Assembly (NCBI GenBank): GCA_964506325.1
Contig: CAZDLO010000079.1
Coordinates: 1-16,327, forward strand
Direction of reading: 5' to 3'
Source of the DNA: CAINVV01 sp964506325
GTDB lineage: Bacteria > Bacteroidota > Bacteroidia > Bacteroidales > Prolixibacteraceae
Length of the DNA: 16,327 nt
In this document: positions 1 through 8,075 of the stretch, one piece after another
Numbering within the stretch: the stretch's first letter is position 1
How the letters are laid out: every line of letters starts with the position of its first letter
The notes under the pieces: generated by a model
What the model was told of the DNA's origin: nothing
The model's database searches: none
The model's input: only the letters and a program-made list of their open reading frames with translations
Translations under genes and position numbers: made by a program

Positions 1-80
1 ATAACTCCAGCTCATGTCTCATGTCTCATGTCTTATCTCTTTTTTCTCTTGTCTTTTCTCCGTGTGTCTCTGTGACAGTT
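1..80. repeat. Dispersed intergenic repeat at left edge
   Basis: The first bases (ATAACTCCAGCTCAT, then a TCATGTC heptamer three times, then a pyrimidine-rich tract and GTGTCTCTGTGAC) resemble 16131-16175, where ATAACTCCAGCTCATCTC is followed by a T/C tract and TGTGTTTCTCTGTGGC. The same type of sequence therefore lies at both ends of the locus in the same orientation. No open frame is supported here. This looks like a family of short non-coding repeats typical of intergenic space in this genome. Its function is unknown. Confidence 0.6.
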
Positions 81-418
81 CTTTTGGTTACGCAGAAGGG
101 AAACTGCCTTCATACCTCTATCAACATCATATTTATTATTTTAAATAAATCAATAATAAACTATTGATTATTAGATAATAATTATGTACATTGGAGTGAT
201 AATTATGATTCGTTGTTTTCTGAAAGGAAGGTATCATAAGGCTTTGCAATGCCGATGCCTGCCGGGGTCGCCAGGGAAACGACGCCATTGGGGTAATGCT
301 CTCGTTCATTCGTTCTGCTGAAGCTTGAAGGTATCCGGTAAGGGTAGGCACGGCCTGCTCCGGGATGCCGGAAATTTATTATTGAGAGATATTTTGGTAG
401 TATCAAAGTACTGGTATT
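81..418 (+). promoter_or_regulatory. Leader and probable control region of the tssH block
   Basis: No gene is supported in this stretch. Positions 125-210 are very AT-rich. They contain a perfect inverted repeat, AATCAATA (148-155) and TATTGATT (162-169) with a 6-base spacer. A Bacteroidota-type promoter is possible: TTG at 164-166 as the -33 element and TACATTGG at 187-194 as an imperfect -7 element (consensus TAnnTTTG), 20 bases apart. If used, it would leave a leader of about 220 bases before tssH. The leader can form a hairpin from GGTATCC (330-336) and GGATGCC (363-369), with a smaller AGGC/GCCT stem inside it. The promoter reading is inferred from a loose consensus and is weak. Confidence 0.35.
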
Positions 419-2899
419 ATGGATTTTATCTTATCCGACAAAATGAAACAGGCAATTGGAATTTCGCAATCCATTGCCAGGGAATTCCTGAATGCCGAAT
501 TTTCGCCTGCCCACCTGCTGAAAGCCTTGTTGCATAAGGAGATTGGACTGACCCGTTTCCTGGAAGAGGCCGGAATAGATTTTTATTACCTCGAGGAGTG
601 GGCCGATGTCCGGATTGAGACTTATCCCAAATCCACCAAAATATCGGATCAGCCGGCCGCCGACAGCAATGTGAGGGCAGTCCTCCGGGAGGCGGACAAT
701 GTCCGGTTGAAAATTGCAGAGGATAAGATCACCCCTGAATGTGCCCTCGTTGCCCTGACCATCCCCGGCGTCGGCTTTTCGTTTGAACAGTTGAAGACCC
801 TTAACCTGGGTTACCAGGAGCTACTGGACAAGATCATAGAGCAAACCGACCTGGAGAATGTTGTCAGTAAGCCTGAAAATACAGGTAAACAGCCTGTTGC
901 CGAGCAAAAGCAAAATGCGCTTTTAAAATATTGTTCCGAGCTGAATATCCTCGCCAGCCAGGGAAGCCTGGATCCGGTTGTAGGTCGTGACAAGGAAACC
1001 AGGATGATGGCCGAGATACTTGGCCGGAGGTCGAAGCCCAATGTCATGATAGTGGGAGAGGCCGGGGTGGGGAAGACCGCCCTTGTGAACGGGTTCGTGC
1101 AGAATATCATGCTGGAAAAGGTGCCTGTCAGCCTGACCGGCACCAAAGTATTCGAACTGGATTATGGTTCGCTGATAGCCGGTGCCTCCTACAAGGGGGA
1201 AATTGAAGACCGGTTGAAGAATATCATCAAGGAGATCAAGCAATTTGACAAGGCCATCCTTTTTGTGGACGAGATTCATGTGATCCTTGATTCCCAGTCG
1301 GGGGCCTCCGGTGCCGCCAACCTGCTCAAACCGGAGCTGGACAAGGGAACCCTCACTGTAATCGGCACCACCTCTGTTGACAACTACACAAAATTCATCG
1401 AAGGAGATGAGGCTTTCAGCCGTAAATTCGAAATAATAAAGCTTGAAGAGCCTGATACGGAGACATGCACCAGGATGCTCAGGCACATTGTTCCGATGTA
1501 TGAGAAGCACCATAACCTCCTGGTTCCGCCCGAAGTTCAGAAAGAGGCCATATCACTGGCCAGGCGCTACCTGAAGGAAAAGAGCTTGCCGGAAGCTGCC
1601 ATAGACCTGATCGACCGCGCACAGGCGGTTGTCCGGATGATGCAGGATACCCTGCTGCCCGAAGTGGAAACGCTGAAGGTTGAACTTGATTCCCTGGTCG
1701 CGAATGAAGTGCAGCTCTCTGAGGAAGAACTGCGATCTGAGTTGCTGTGGTTTGACAAACAGCTCAGGGAAAGGATCAGTCCGGTGGTGCTGATCAAGCT
1801 CCAGGATCAGCAGGATGTATCGAAGATAGAAAGTACTTCTGCGCTGATAACGGCGCTGGAGGGCATCCTGGCCTCACTGGAGGCCTTGTCGGCCGAAAAA
1901 GCCGGTTTCATCGACAAGTCAGACCTTGCCGCGGTAGTTGCCAGTGTAACGGGCGTCCCTATGGGCAAAGTGCAGACCCAGGAAAAGGAGAGGTTGCTGA
2001 ATATAGAAGAGTACCTGAAGAAGCGGGTCATTGGGCAGGACCATGGCATTAAAAGCATTGCTGAAGCCATCCGGGAATCCCGTTCAGGGTTGAGCAAGGC
2101 GGGTCAGCCGATTGGTTCCTTCTTTTTCCTCGGACCGACCGGAACAGGGAAGACAGAACTGGCCAAGACACTGGCAGAATTCCTCTTCAACGATGAATCT
2201 TCGCTAATCCGTTTTGACATGTCTGAATTCAAGGAGGAACATTCTGCGGCACTGCTCTATGGCGCACCTCCCGGATATGTGGGGTACGAAGAGGGCGGAC
2301 TCCTTGTCAACAAAATCAGGCAGAAACCCTATTCCATTGTACTGTTCGACGAGATAGAGAAGGCGCACAGTTCTGTTTTCGATATTTTCCTCCAGATACT
2401 CGACGAAGGCAAACTGCATGACAGGCTCGGCAAGGAGGGGGATTTCTCCAATGCTGTCATCCTGTTTACCTCGAATATTGGCAGTGCCTATGTGGTTGAG
2501 AGTTTTGGCAAGGGAGAAATTCCGACCTCCGCCAAGATGTCTGAACTGATGGAGAAATATTTCAGGCCGGAGTTTCTGGGCCGGCTTACTGAAATCATAC
2601 CGTTTGCCCCTATCAGCGAGGAAAATGTGGTCAGGATATTTGAAATCCACCTGAAAAACCTGCTTAAATCACTTGACAGCCAGGGCATAGAACTAAAAAT
2701 CGACCAGGCTGCCAAAGAGATCCTTGCCAAATCGGGTTTTACCCCAAAATTTGGCGCCCGGCCGCTGATTGGTGTCATCCGGACCGAACTCAGGAAGCCC
2801 TTGTCGAAGAAAATAATTTCCGGCGAGATAGGCCGGGGATCCGTGGTGCATATCCGGGTTGGGGAGGATAAGCAGCTGGTGTGGGATGTCAGGGAATAA
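419..2899 (+). CDS. tssH: T6SS sheath-recycling AAA+ ATPase ClpV/TssH
   Basis: TssH (ClpV) is the cytoplasmic Clp-family ATPase that disassembles contracted TssB/TssC sheath after firing so that subunits can be reused. The 826-residue product has the full family layout: an N-terminal Clp repeat domain (about 1-145, with NAEFSPAHLLKALLH near 25-39), a first AAA+ module (Walker A GEAGVGKT 213-220, Walker B LFVDEIH 281-287, FSRKF 333-337), a helical middle region, and a second AAA+ module (Walker A GPTGTGKT 572-579, pore loop GYVGYEEGG 619-627, Walker B LFDEIEKAH 642-650, sensor-2 GARPL 779-783). It resembles ClpB, but the position directly before tssB/tssC points to ClpV. The ATG at 419 places LSDKMKQAI at the expected N-terminus. 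It is the first gene of the plus-strand block, with 89 bases to tssB. Both ATPase sites look intact. Confidence 0.95.
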   Translation: MDFILSDKMKQAIGISQSIAREFLNAEFSPAHLLKALLHKEIGLTRFLEEAGIDFYYLEEWADVRIETYPKSTKISDQPAADSNVRAVLREADNVRLKIAEDKITPECALVALTIPGVGFSFEQLKTLNLGYQELLDKIIEQTDLENVVSKPENTGKQPVAEQKQNALLKYCSELNILASQGSLDPVVGRDKETRMMAEILGRRSKPNVMIVGEAGVGKTALVNGFVQNIMLEKVPVSLTGTKVFELDYGSLIAGASYKGEIEDRLKNIIKEIKQFDKAILFVDEIHVILDSQSGASGAANLLKPELDKGTLTVIGTTSVDNYTKFIEGDEAFSRKFEIIKLEEPDTETCTRMLRHIVPMYEKHHNLLVPPEVQKEAISLARRYLKEKSLPEAAIDLIDRAQAVVRMMQDTLLPEVETLKVELDSLVANEVQLSEEELRSELLWFDKQLRERISPVVLIKLQDQQDVSKIESTSALITALEGILASLEALSAEKAGFIDKSDLAAVVASVTGVPMGKVQTQEKERLLNIEEYLKKRVIGQDHGIKSIAEAIRESRSGLSKAGQPIGSFFFLGPTGTGKTELAKTLAEFLFNDESSLIRFDMSEFKEEHSAALLYGAPPGYVGYEEGGLLVNKIRQKPYSIVLFDEIEKAHSSVFDIFLQILDEGKLHDRLGKEGDFSNAVILFTSNIGSAYVVESFGKGEIPTSAKMSELMEKYFRPEFLGRLTEIIPFAPISEENVVRIFEIHLKNLLKSLDSQGIELKIDQAAKEILAKSGFTPKFGARPLIGVIRTELRKPLSKKIISGEIGRGSVVHIRVGEDKQLVWDVRE

Positions 2900-2988
2900 G
2901 GAAAAGAGAAAAAGGGAGAAGCCGAAATAAAAAATAAGATTCAGAAACCTAAATTATAGTTAATTATTAACCTTTAAAACAAAGAATT

Positions 2989-3438
2989 ATGCTGGAATAC
3001 GGAATTGGTGGGACTGAAGTGCAGGGTGATGCCAGTGAGGCATTCGCTGATATCCCATTGAATAAAACATTGCTCTGCGAAAAGCTTACCGGAGATGCCC
3101 CGATCAAACCAAAGATTGTCGCAGGACTCCAGACCATCGACGATGTCTTCGAACATTTTAAACCGAATGTTGCGCTGGAGTTTGAAGACAGTGACGGGGC
3201 CACAAAGGAGGAGACGCTCTCTTTCAGCGGGCTTTCCGATTTTGGGATCAAGGGCATCACTGCCCAGAGCGGTTTTCTGCAGGGGCTGAGTATAGAAAAA
3301 GAGCAGTACCAGAAGATCATCAAGCAACTGAAGGGCAACCAGCTGTTGAGAAAGACGCTGGAGAATCCTGCCACTAAGGCTGATCTGCTGGCTGTCATGT
3401 ATGCCCTGATCAAAGAGCTGGAAGAAACACATTCCTGA
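2989..3438 (+). CDS. tssB: T6SS contractile sheath small subunit TssB
   Basis: TssB pairs with TssC to build the contractile sheath around the Hcp tube in the cytoplasm. The 149-residue protein carries the TssB core pattern: KIVAGLQTIDDVFEHFKPNVALEF, then ETLSFSGLSDFGIKGI, and a C-terminal helical part with LLRKTLENP. It is shorter than the roughly 165-residue proteobacterial TssB, as expected for the Bacteroidota subtype. The ATG at 2989 follows an AT-rich stretch with no Shine-Dalgarno, which is usual in this phylum. Only 37 bases separate it from tssC, so the two are almost certainly co-transcribed and made together. Homology is weaker than for TssC, but position and length agree. Confidence 0.9.
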   Translation: MLEYGIGGTEVQGDASEAFADIPLNKTLLCEKLTGDAPIKPKIVAGLQTIDDVFEHFKPNVALEFEDSDGATKEETLSFSGLSDFGIKGITAQSGFLQGLSIEKEQYQKIIKQLKGNQLLRKTLENPATKADLLAVMYALIKELEETHS

Positions 3439-3475
3439 AATTCAATCATTTTTTAACGAGAAAAACCGAGAAATT

Positions 3476-4861
3476 ATGGCTCAGACAGAAAAATCCCAGG
3501 ATATATCCCAATACAAGGAAAAAGTGATTGAAAATGTGAAGCTGGTAGAAAATCCTGCCGAACAGCTTAAGACCGGACTGGAAAAACTTGCCAAGGTCGG
3601 CGGGTTTGACCTGCTGGAAATGGCTTTCAGCGGGGTGGAGAACATGAACCCGGAGCGCAAGGCACGGAAACGCATTTTCCTTTCTGAATCCGCTTACAAG
3701 GATGAGCGTGAAAAACTCAAAAAGACTTTGCAGCTGTGGGCTGCCGTGCTGAACTCCACGGATAGTGTGCCCGACATGGTTGAAAGTTGCGAGAAAAACA
3801 TCCTTACTGCCGACGAGACCTTCAAGGCGAACATGGCCAAAGCTGTGGAACTTACCCGTGATCTGGAACGTTCCTACCGTTCGGTAGCGCTGTTCTACAA
3901 GAACACCGAGAGTGCCAAGCTGAAAAACATCACCGTGATGAATGCCGACCTGGAGCAGTTGAAAGACCTGGATGACACCCGTTTCATAGATGCGGTGAGG
4001 GAAGAGCTGGTGGCAAACTACGACCGGCTCGACTTGCGTGACAACTACGGATTGCTGGTCGTTCCGGGTTACCTGGGCTCCAACAAGGTGGTTGAAAAAT
4101 GGGCCAGGATCGCCTATGAGAACAAAGTGATGCTGGTTACCGATTTCGAACACCTTGACAATCCCGATGATGTGATGGACCTATTTGAAGGTGCCAACCT
4201 GACCGGCGGCGATAAATACCGCTCCAACGTGATGATGACCTGCAACTGGCTGGTAGGACGCGACAGGTTCAGTGAAATCGGCGAGGAGGAAGAGCTCTTT
4301 GTGCCCCCTTCCGCGGCGCTGGCAGGCACGATCTACAACACCCTTATGTCGCAGGTGGCAGCCGGTAAAAAGCACGGAGGGCTCAAGGAGGTCGACGGCG
4401 TGAAATTCGATCTCAAGAAAAGTGAAATTGCCAACCTCGAGAAAATGGGACTGGTGCCCATGGTCAACGAGTACGGCAAGGTGATGGCTTTCTCTGCCAA
4501 GACGCTTTTCAACGGCGACAACCTCGGATTGCAGACCTATTCTGTGGTACGTGTGTTTGACTATGTAACCAAGGTACTGATGGATTTCCTGAACCGCCGT
4601 GCCTTTGAGAATTTCGACTATGAGACACAGCGGGAACTGAAGAGCCAGATTGGCAAATTCCTCAACAGCATTGCCGGACCGGGCAAACTGATTGAAGATT
4701 TTACCATCACCCGGTTTGAACAGGATCCGAACCAGAAAGACCGCGTCTTCCTCGACATCAACATGAAACCCTATTTCCCTGCCAAAAATTTCATGATCAA
4801 GATGGATGGACAGAAAGGGGATGAAGGAACTGCCTGGGATTCCGCTTACGACCAGAATTAG
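3476..4861 (+). CDS. tssC: T6SS contractile sheath large subunit TssC
   Basis: TssC is the large sheath subunit that interlocks with TssB, and contraction of this sheath drives the tube and spike outward. The product is 461 residues and intact. Recognisable TssC landmarks are DNYGLLVVPGYLGSNK near residue 190, VMLVTDFEHL near 220, a conserved CNWLVGRDRF near 257, FVPPSAALAGTIYN near 275, and a C-terminal part with FDYVTKVLMDFLNRRAFENF. The N-terminal third is variable and helix-rich, as in Bacteroidota homologues. The ATG at 3476 follows tssB by 37 bases, and 60 bases separate its stop from the first Hcp-like gene. Confidence is high because both sequence and order agree. Confidence 0.95.
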   Translation: MAQTEKSQDISQYKEKVIENVKLVENPAEQLKTGLEKLAKVGGFDLLEMAFSGVENMNPERKARKRIFLSESAYKDEREKLKKTLQLWAAVLNSTDSVPDMVESCEKNILTADETFKANMAKAVELTRDLERSYRSVALFYKNTESAKLKNITVMNADLEQLKDLDDTRFIDAVREELVANYDRLDLRDNYGLLVVPGYLGSNKVVEKWARIAYENKVMLVTDFEHLDNPDDVMDLFEGANLTGGDKYRSNVMMTCNWLVGRDRFSEIGEEEELFVPPSAALAGTIYNTLMSQVAAGKKHGGLKEVDGVKFDLKKSEIANLEKMGLVPMVNEYGKVMAFSAKTLFNGDNLGLQTYSVVRVFDYVTKVLMDFLNRRAFENFDYETQRELKSQIGKFLNSIAGPGKLIEDFTITRFEQDPNQKDRVFLDINMKPYFPAKNFMIKMDGQKGDEGTAWDSAYDQN

Positions 4862-4881
4862 CAATCCCTGTTTTTGAATGA

Positions 4882-4893
4882 AGGGTTAACCCT
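4882..4893. promoter_or_regulatory. Perfect 12-bp palindrome before first Hcp-like gene
   Basis: AGGGTTAACCCT reads identically on both strands. It lies 20 bases after the tssC stop and 28 bases before the Hcp-like ATG, and it is followed by GTTTTAT. It could be an operator or a processing/attenuation element separating tssBC from the Hcp genes. It is too short for a stable hairpin unless the central bases loop out. No convincing -33/-7 pair was found around it. Confidence 0.3.
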
Positions 4894-4921
4894 GTTTTAT
4901 CAATTCTAAAAATTTATTACC

Positions 4922-5338
4922 ATGTCAACAACAATCAAATGTGAAATTGATGGAATCTCAAAACCTCTTGAATTACAGGGAGGGTTGAGTTTTGGCTATA
5001 ACTCAAGTGCCAATGTTTCCAATGCAAGCAATGATAAGAAAATTACTTTCGGCCCCGTGATGGTTACTCCGTTTTCATTTTCGGTGATGGAGCCCGACAA
5101 AGATGCCGTAAAGGCGCTGATTCAATGGCTTGTTTCTCATCAGATCAAGAACAAGGTCACCTTCAGGATCAGCGACCAGGAGATGGAAGCCAAATCCAGG
5201 GATCTTGTACTTGAAAAAGTTTGCCTGGAGAGTTACAATGAAACCATTTCCGAGTACGGTGTCCAGATTTCAATGTCCATGGTTGGCCAGAAGGTTACCA
5301 TCGACGGGGTGGCACTGGACCAGACATCACAGAGGTAG
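4922..5338 (+). CDS. tssD: Hcp-like T6SS tube protein (TssD paralogue 1)
   Basis: Hcp (TssD) forms stacked hexameric rings that make the inner tube and carry small effectors. This 138-residue product sits directly upstream of a clearer Hcp. It shows a pattern expected for the Hcp barrel: a short N-terminal strand, a GPVMVTPFSFSVMEPD stretch, one helix (DAVKALIQWLVSH), then strands ending in YGVQISMSMVGQKVTI. Similarity to the second Hcp is low, so this is a divergent paralogue rather than a recent duplicate. It might supply a specialised tube layer or load a particular cargo; that is inference. The ATG at 4922 follows AT-rich sequence. A hairpin lies directly after its stop. An alternative is another small T6SS-associated protein with an Hcp-like fold. 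Confidence 0.7.
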   Translation: MSTTIKCEIDGISKPLELQGGLSFGYNSSANVSNASNDKKITFGPVMVTPFSFSVMEPDKDAVKALIQWLVSHQIKNKVTFRISDQEMEAKSRDLVLEKVCLESYNETISEYGVQISMSMVGQKVTIDGVALDQTSQR

Positions 5339-5339
5339 T

Positions 5340-5359
5340 TCCCGGGAAACGTTTCCGGG
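5340..5359 (+). promoter_or_regulatory. Intercistronic hairpin after Hcp-like gene
   Basis: CCC (5341-5343) and GGAA (5345-5348) pair with TTCC (5353-5356) and GGG (5357-5359), leaving one bulged G and the loop ACGT. The inner 12 bases, GGAAACGTTTCC, are perfectly palindromic. The element starts two bases after the TAG at 5336-5338. No T-run follows, so it is not a standard terminator. It may protect the 3' end of the upstream message or attenuate read-through. Confidence 0.5.
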
Positions 5360-5425
5360 CAGCTCCCTGCGACTGAAAATTGTTTTCTGTTTGCAGACAA
5401 CACTCATTCAAATGTAAAGGGGAAA

Positions 5426-5839
5426 ATGGTTTTAACAGCACGATTGTATATTAACGGCCATGAATCGGGAAGTGAGGGCATCCCCCTCTTGTCCTGCAGC
5501 TACGGCTTCACGCAGGACATCGACCAGAGAGGCCTGCCCAAGTCGGAAGTTAAGGGCGGGGTGATCCACCTGTCGTTCAGCAGTATTGACGACCAGGAGA
5601 TCATGCACTGGATGGTTTCCTCCAAGGCTGATAAAAGCGGCAAAGTGGCATTCTCGGGCGAAGAGACTGAAAAAGTCTTTAAAACCCTTGAATTCAAAGA
5701 TGCCCGTTGTATTTCCTACCACGAATCTTTTATCCGGGACAGTGAAATGCTGGAGGAGATCACCATTTCTGCAAGGGAGATTTCCGTTTCAGGAGTGACC
5801 CACAGCAATACCTGGACCAAGTACGATTCGGGTAAATAG
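5426..5839 (+). CDS. tssD: T6SS inner tube protein Hcp (TssD paralogue 2)
   Basis: This is the secreted hexameric tube protein whose rings stack inside the sheath. The 137-residue product matches the Bacteroidota Hcp pattern well: TARLYINGHE at the N-terminus, LLSCSYGFTQDIDQRGLPKSEVKGGVIHL near 21-50, a helix with EIMHWM, then FKTLEFKDARCISYHESF, and a C-terminal ITISAREISVSG strand and tail. The protein has no extension, so it is a plain tube subunit. The ATG at 5426 follows AAGGGGAAA, a purine-rich stretch that could help initiation. An 86-base gap with a hairpin separates it from the first Hcp-like gene, and a stronger 11-bp hairpin follows its stop. It is probably the main tube subunit. 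Confidence 0.88.
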   Translation: MVLTARLYINGHESGSEGIPLLSCSYGFTQDIDQRGLPKSEVKGGVIHLSFSSIDDQEIMHWMVSSKADKSGKVAFSGEETEKVFKTLEFKDARCISYHESFIRDSEMLEEITISAREISVSGVTHSNTWTKYDSGK

Positions 5840-5868
5840 CCTGGACGACACAGGTTGTGCCTACTTAA

Positions 5869-5895
5869 GGAATCTCCGGCAGCCCCGGGGATTCC
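5869..5895 (+). promoter_or_regulatory. 11-bp hairpin between hcp and vgrG
   Basis: GGAATCTCCGG (5869-5879) pairs along its full length with CCGGGGATTCC (5885-5895), with one G-U wobble and a 5-base loop (CAGCC). It begins 29 bases after the hcp stop. There is no T-run, so it is more likely an RNA stability or attenuation element that would lower vgrG relative to hcp than a full terminator. It lies inside a longer possible vgrG frame starting at 5855, which argues for the 5936 start instead. Confidence 0.6.
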
Positions 5896-5935
5896 ATACC
5901 ATTTGCCCCGGTTTAAATTTTATCAATCATTCCCA

Positions 5936-7714
5936 ATGGCACTCGCATCCTCCGTCCGGATGGAAATCAACGGGCAGAAAGTCCCTGATTTCCTTGATAT
6001 TACTATTAGCCAGAGAATGCACGGATTACATGATTTCCAGGTAACCTGCAGGATGGATACTTTCGAGGAGCCCGATGACTTTGTGATCAACAAATCCAAG
6101 AAATTCATCGGTTCCACGATGGTCATAGAGATCTTCGGTGACAACAAGAGCTCCTCCGGGCTTTTTTTCAAGGGGGTCATACATGCTGTCAGGGCGGTAA
6201 AATCGGATCTCTCCAACGAAGACAAGATCGTACTGCTGGGCTGTAGTCCGGAGTTTTTGCTGAGTGATCACCGCGGCTGCCGTTCCTACGAAAACAAAAC
6301 GATAGAACAGATTGTAAATGAGGTGTTAAAGCCATTTCCCCGCGATGTGCTCAATGCCAAAGTGAGTCCGGCCTACACCGACCAGATACCCTATTGTGTA
6401 CAGTACCGTGAAACAAGCCTTGAATTCCTCCAGCGGCTTGCAGCCCGCTACGGGGAGTGGATGTATTACAACGGCAAGGAACTTGTTTTCGGCAAATCAT
6501 CCTCCAATTCTCAGGATCTTGTACTCGGCAAGGACCTTGACACCCTCGATTTCTCACTGAACCTGAAAGCTTCAGGTTTCAGGTATGTGACCTACGATTA
6601 CATGAGCGCCAGGAAGCTCGAAGCGGGTACCGACGGTTCAACGGGGAAAAGCCAGCAGAACGAGGTGGGCAAGTTTGCCTTCGACCAGTCGGGGAAAAAG
6701 TTCAACCAGGAGGTTGTCCAGTATTACCCGCATGTAAATATCGTTCCCGCCAATTACGCAAAAGCCCAGAAAAGTGCCATGGACACCGAGGCTTCCGGCA
6801 TCGCGCTGGGCATGTCGGGCGTGGAGGCCACCGGTGAGAACATGAACCTTGTTCCCGGTACGAAGATCAAGGTAAGGGCACTGAAAACCGATAGTCCGGG
6901 CGAGGTCGATTACGGCGAATACCTGGTGAGCACCATCGAGCACCGCTGCAACAACCTGCTGAACTACGAAAATCATTTTACCGCGATACCTGTGGAAGCC
7001 AGGGTGCCGGAGTATTCCAACCCGGAAGCCATCTCCTGCAGTGATCCGCAGAGCGCCATCGTAAAAGACAACAAAGATCCCGAGAAGCTGGGAAGGGTGC
7101 GTGTGAACTTCTTCTGGCAGGAGAGCAACCAGATGAGCCCCTGGATCAGGGCGGTGAGTTCCTATGCCGCCAATGAAAGGGGATTTTACTTTATTCCTGA
7201 AATTGAGGATGAGGTGATGGTAGGCTTTGAGGGCGGAGATGTCGAAAAACCCTACATCATTGGGAGCATGTATCACGGCAAAAACAAGCCTCCCGGCAAC
7301 TGGCCCAACCAGAAAAACAGTTTCAAGGGTATTGTCACCAGGAGCAAACTGCGCATTGAGTTCGACGATGAGAAGAAGGTCACCACCATCGATACACCCG
7401 GCGGTAACAGGGTGGTCATCAGCGATCACGAGAAATCGATCCTGCTTTCGGACCAGAACTCGAACAAGGTTGAACTCAATCCCTCGGGAATATTCATGGA
7501 CAGTCCCAAAGAGATCAGCCTCACTTCCCAAACAGGCATTAAGCTTACGGCCAATTCTGCCATTGAAATAACCTCCAAGGCGGATGTGAAAGTCAAAGGT
7601 TTGAATGTCAACCAGGAAGCCAGTGTAAGTTTCGTCGCCAAGGGCAGCGCCTCCGCCGAAATATCCGCTTCAGGCACCACCACCGTGAAGGGTGCAATGG
7701 TCATGATCAATTAA
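5936..7714 (+). CDS. tssI: T6SS spike protein VgrG (TssI)
   Basis: VgrG trimers cap the Hcp tube as the puncturing spike. The product from ATG 5936 (MALASSVRMEING) is 592 residues. It has a gp27-like N-terminal region (about 1-365, including YRETSLEFLQRLAARYGEWMYY), a gp5-type OB fold (about 371-460, including KLGRVRVNFFWQ and EVMVGFEGGDVEKPYIIGSMYHG) and a repetitive beta-helix (about 475-592) ending in MVMIN. There is no C-terminal effector extension, so toxins must bind non-covalently or travel on the tip or in Hcp. The frame stays open back to 5855, but those 27 residues are unlike the family and overlap a hairpin, so 5936 is preferred. The PAAR gene follows after 9 bases. Confidence 0.94.
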   Translation: MALASSVRMEINGQKVPDFLDITISQRMHGLHDFQVTCRMDTFEEPDDFVINKSKKFIGSTMVIEIFGDNKSSSGLFFKGVIHAVRAVKSDLSNEDKIVLLGCSPEFLLSDHRGCRSYENKTIEQIVNEVLKPFPRDVLNAKVSPAYTDQIPYCVQYRETSLEFLQRLAARYGEWMYYNGKELVFGKSSSNSQDLVLGKDLDTLDFSLNLKASGFRYVTYDYMSARKLEAGTDGSTGKSQQNEVGKFAFDQSGKKFNQEVVQYYPHVNIVPANYAKAQKSAMDTEASGIALGMSGVEATGENMNLVPGTKIKVRALKTDSPGEVDYGEYLVSTIEHRCNNLLNYENHFTAIPVEARVPEYSNPEAISCSDPQSAIVKDNKDPEKLGRVRVNFFWQESNQMSPWIRAVSSYAANERGFYFIPEIEDEVMVGFEGGDVEKPYIIGSMYHGKNKPPGNWPNQKNSFKGIVTRSKLRIEFDDEKKVTTIDTPGGNRVVISDHEKSILLSDQNSNKVELNPSGIFMDSPKEISLTSQTGIKLTANSAIEITSKADVKVKGLNVNQEASVSFVAKGSASAEISASGTTTVKGAMVMIN

Positions 7715-7723
7715 ACTCAAGCT

Positions 7724-8026
7724 ATGGGAAAACCGGCAGCAAGAATAACCGATATGCATACCTGTCCGATGGTGACACCGGGTTTGCCACCCGTGCCCCA
7801 TGTCGGCGGACCAGTTGTTGGTCCGGGGGCTCCGACCGTACTGATCGGAAAACTGCCCGCCGCAGTGGTGGGCGATACCCTCGTTTGTGTCGGTCCGCCG
7901 GATACCATCGCGATGGGTTCTGCCACCGTGATGATCTGCGGCAAGCCTGCAGCACGGCTGGGCGACTCCACGGCACACGGCGGCAACATCGTACTTGGCG
8001 AGATGACCGTAATGATTGGAGGATAA
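7724..8026 (+). CDS. PAAR-domain T6SS spike tip protein
   Basis: PAAR proteins form a small zinc-bound cone that sharpens the VgrG tip and can recruit effectors. This 100-residue protein is essentially a lone PAAR domain. It has two related motifs, GKPAARITD (2-10) and GKPAARLGD (73-81). Likely zinc ligands are among H12, H26, C55 and H85, and the glycine/proline-rich turns (GPGAPTVLIGKLPAAVVGD, VGPPDTI, GSATVMI) are typical. It has no N- or C-terminal toxin extension. It starts 9 bases after vgrG and is surely co-transcribed with it. It is the last gene of the plus block; no standard terminator follows, only a weak TTAGA/TCTAA stem and then the large inverted repeat at 8076-8228. Confidence 0.93.
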   Translation: MGKPAARITDMHTCPMVTPGLPPVPHVGGPVVGPGAPTVLIGKLPAAVVGDTLVCVGPPDTIAMGSATVMICGKPAARLGDSTAHGGNIVLGEMTVMIGG

Positions 8027-8075
8027 TTGTTTAGAATGATTCTAATTAACAACCAGACTCCCTATAGAAATTCAG

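Noticed and set aside
923..1513. Minus-strand frame of 196 codons inside tssH
   Set aside because: It lies wholly within the conserved first AAA+ module of ClpV and has no recognisable features.
5855..5935. Longer N-terminus for VgrG
   Set aside because: The extra 27 residues are unlike VgrG and are encoded across an 11-bp hairpin; MALASSVRMEING at 5936 fits the family.
6638..7531. Long minus-strand frame inside vgrG
   Set aside because: It is antisense to the conserved VgrG region and rich in histidine and glycine, as expected of a codon shadow.
8027..8052. Terminator after the PAAR gene (TTAGAATGATTCTAA)
   Set aside because: The stem is short and AT-only apart from one G-C pair, and no T-run follows.
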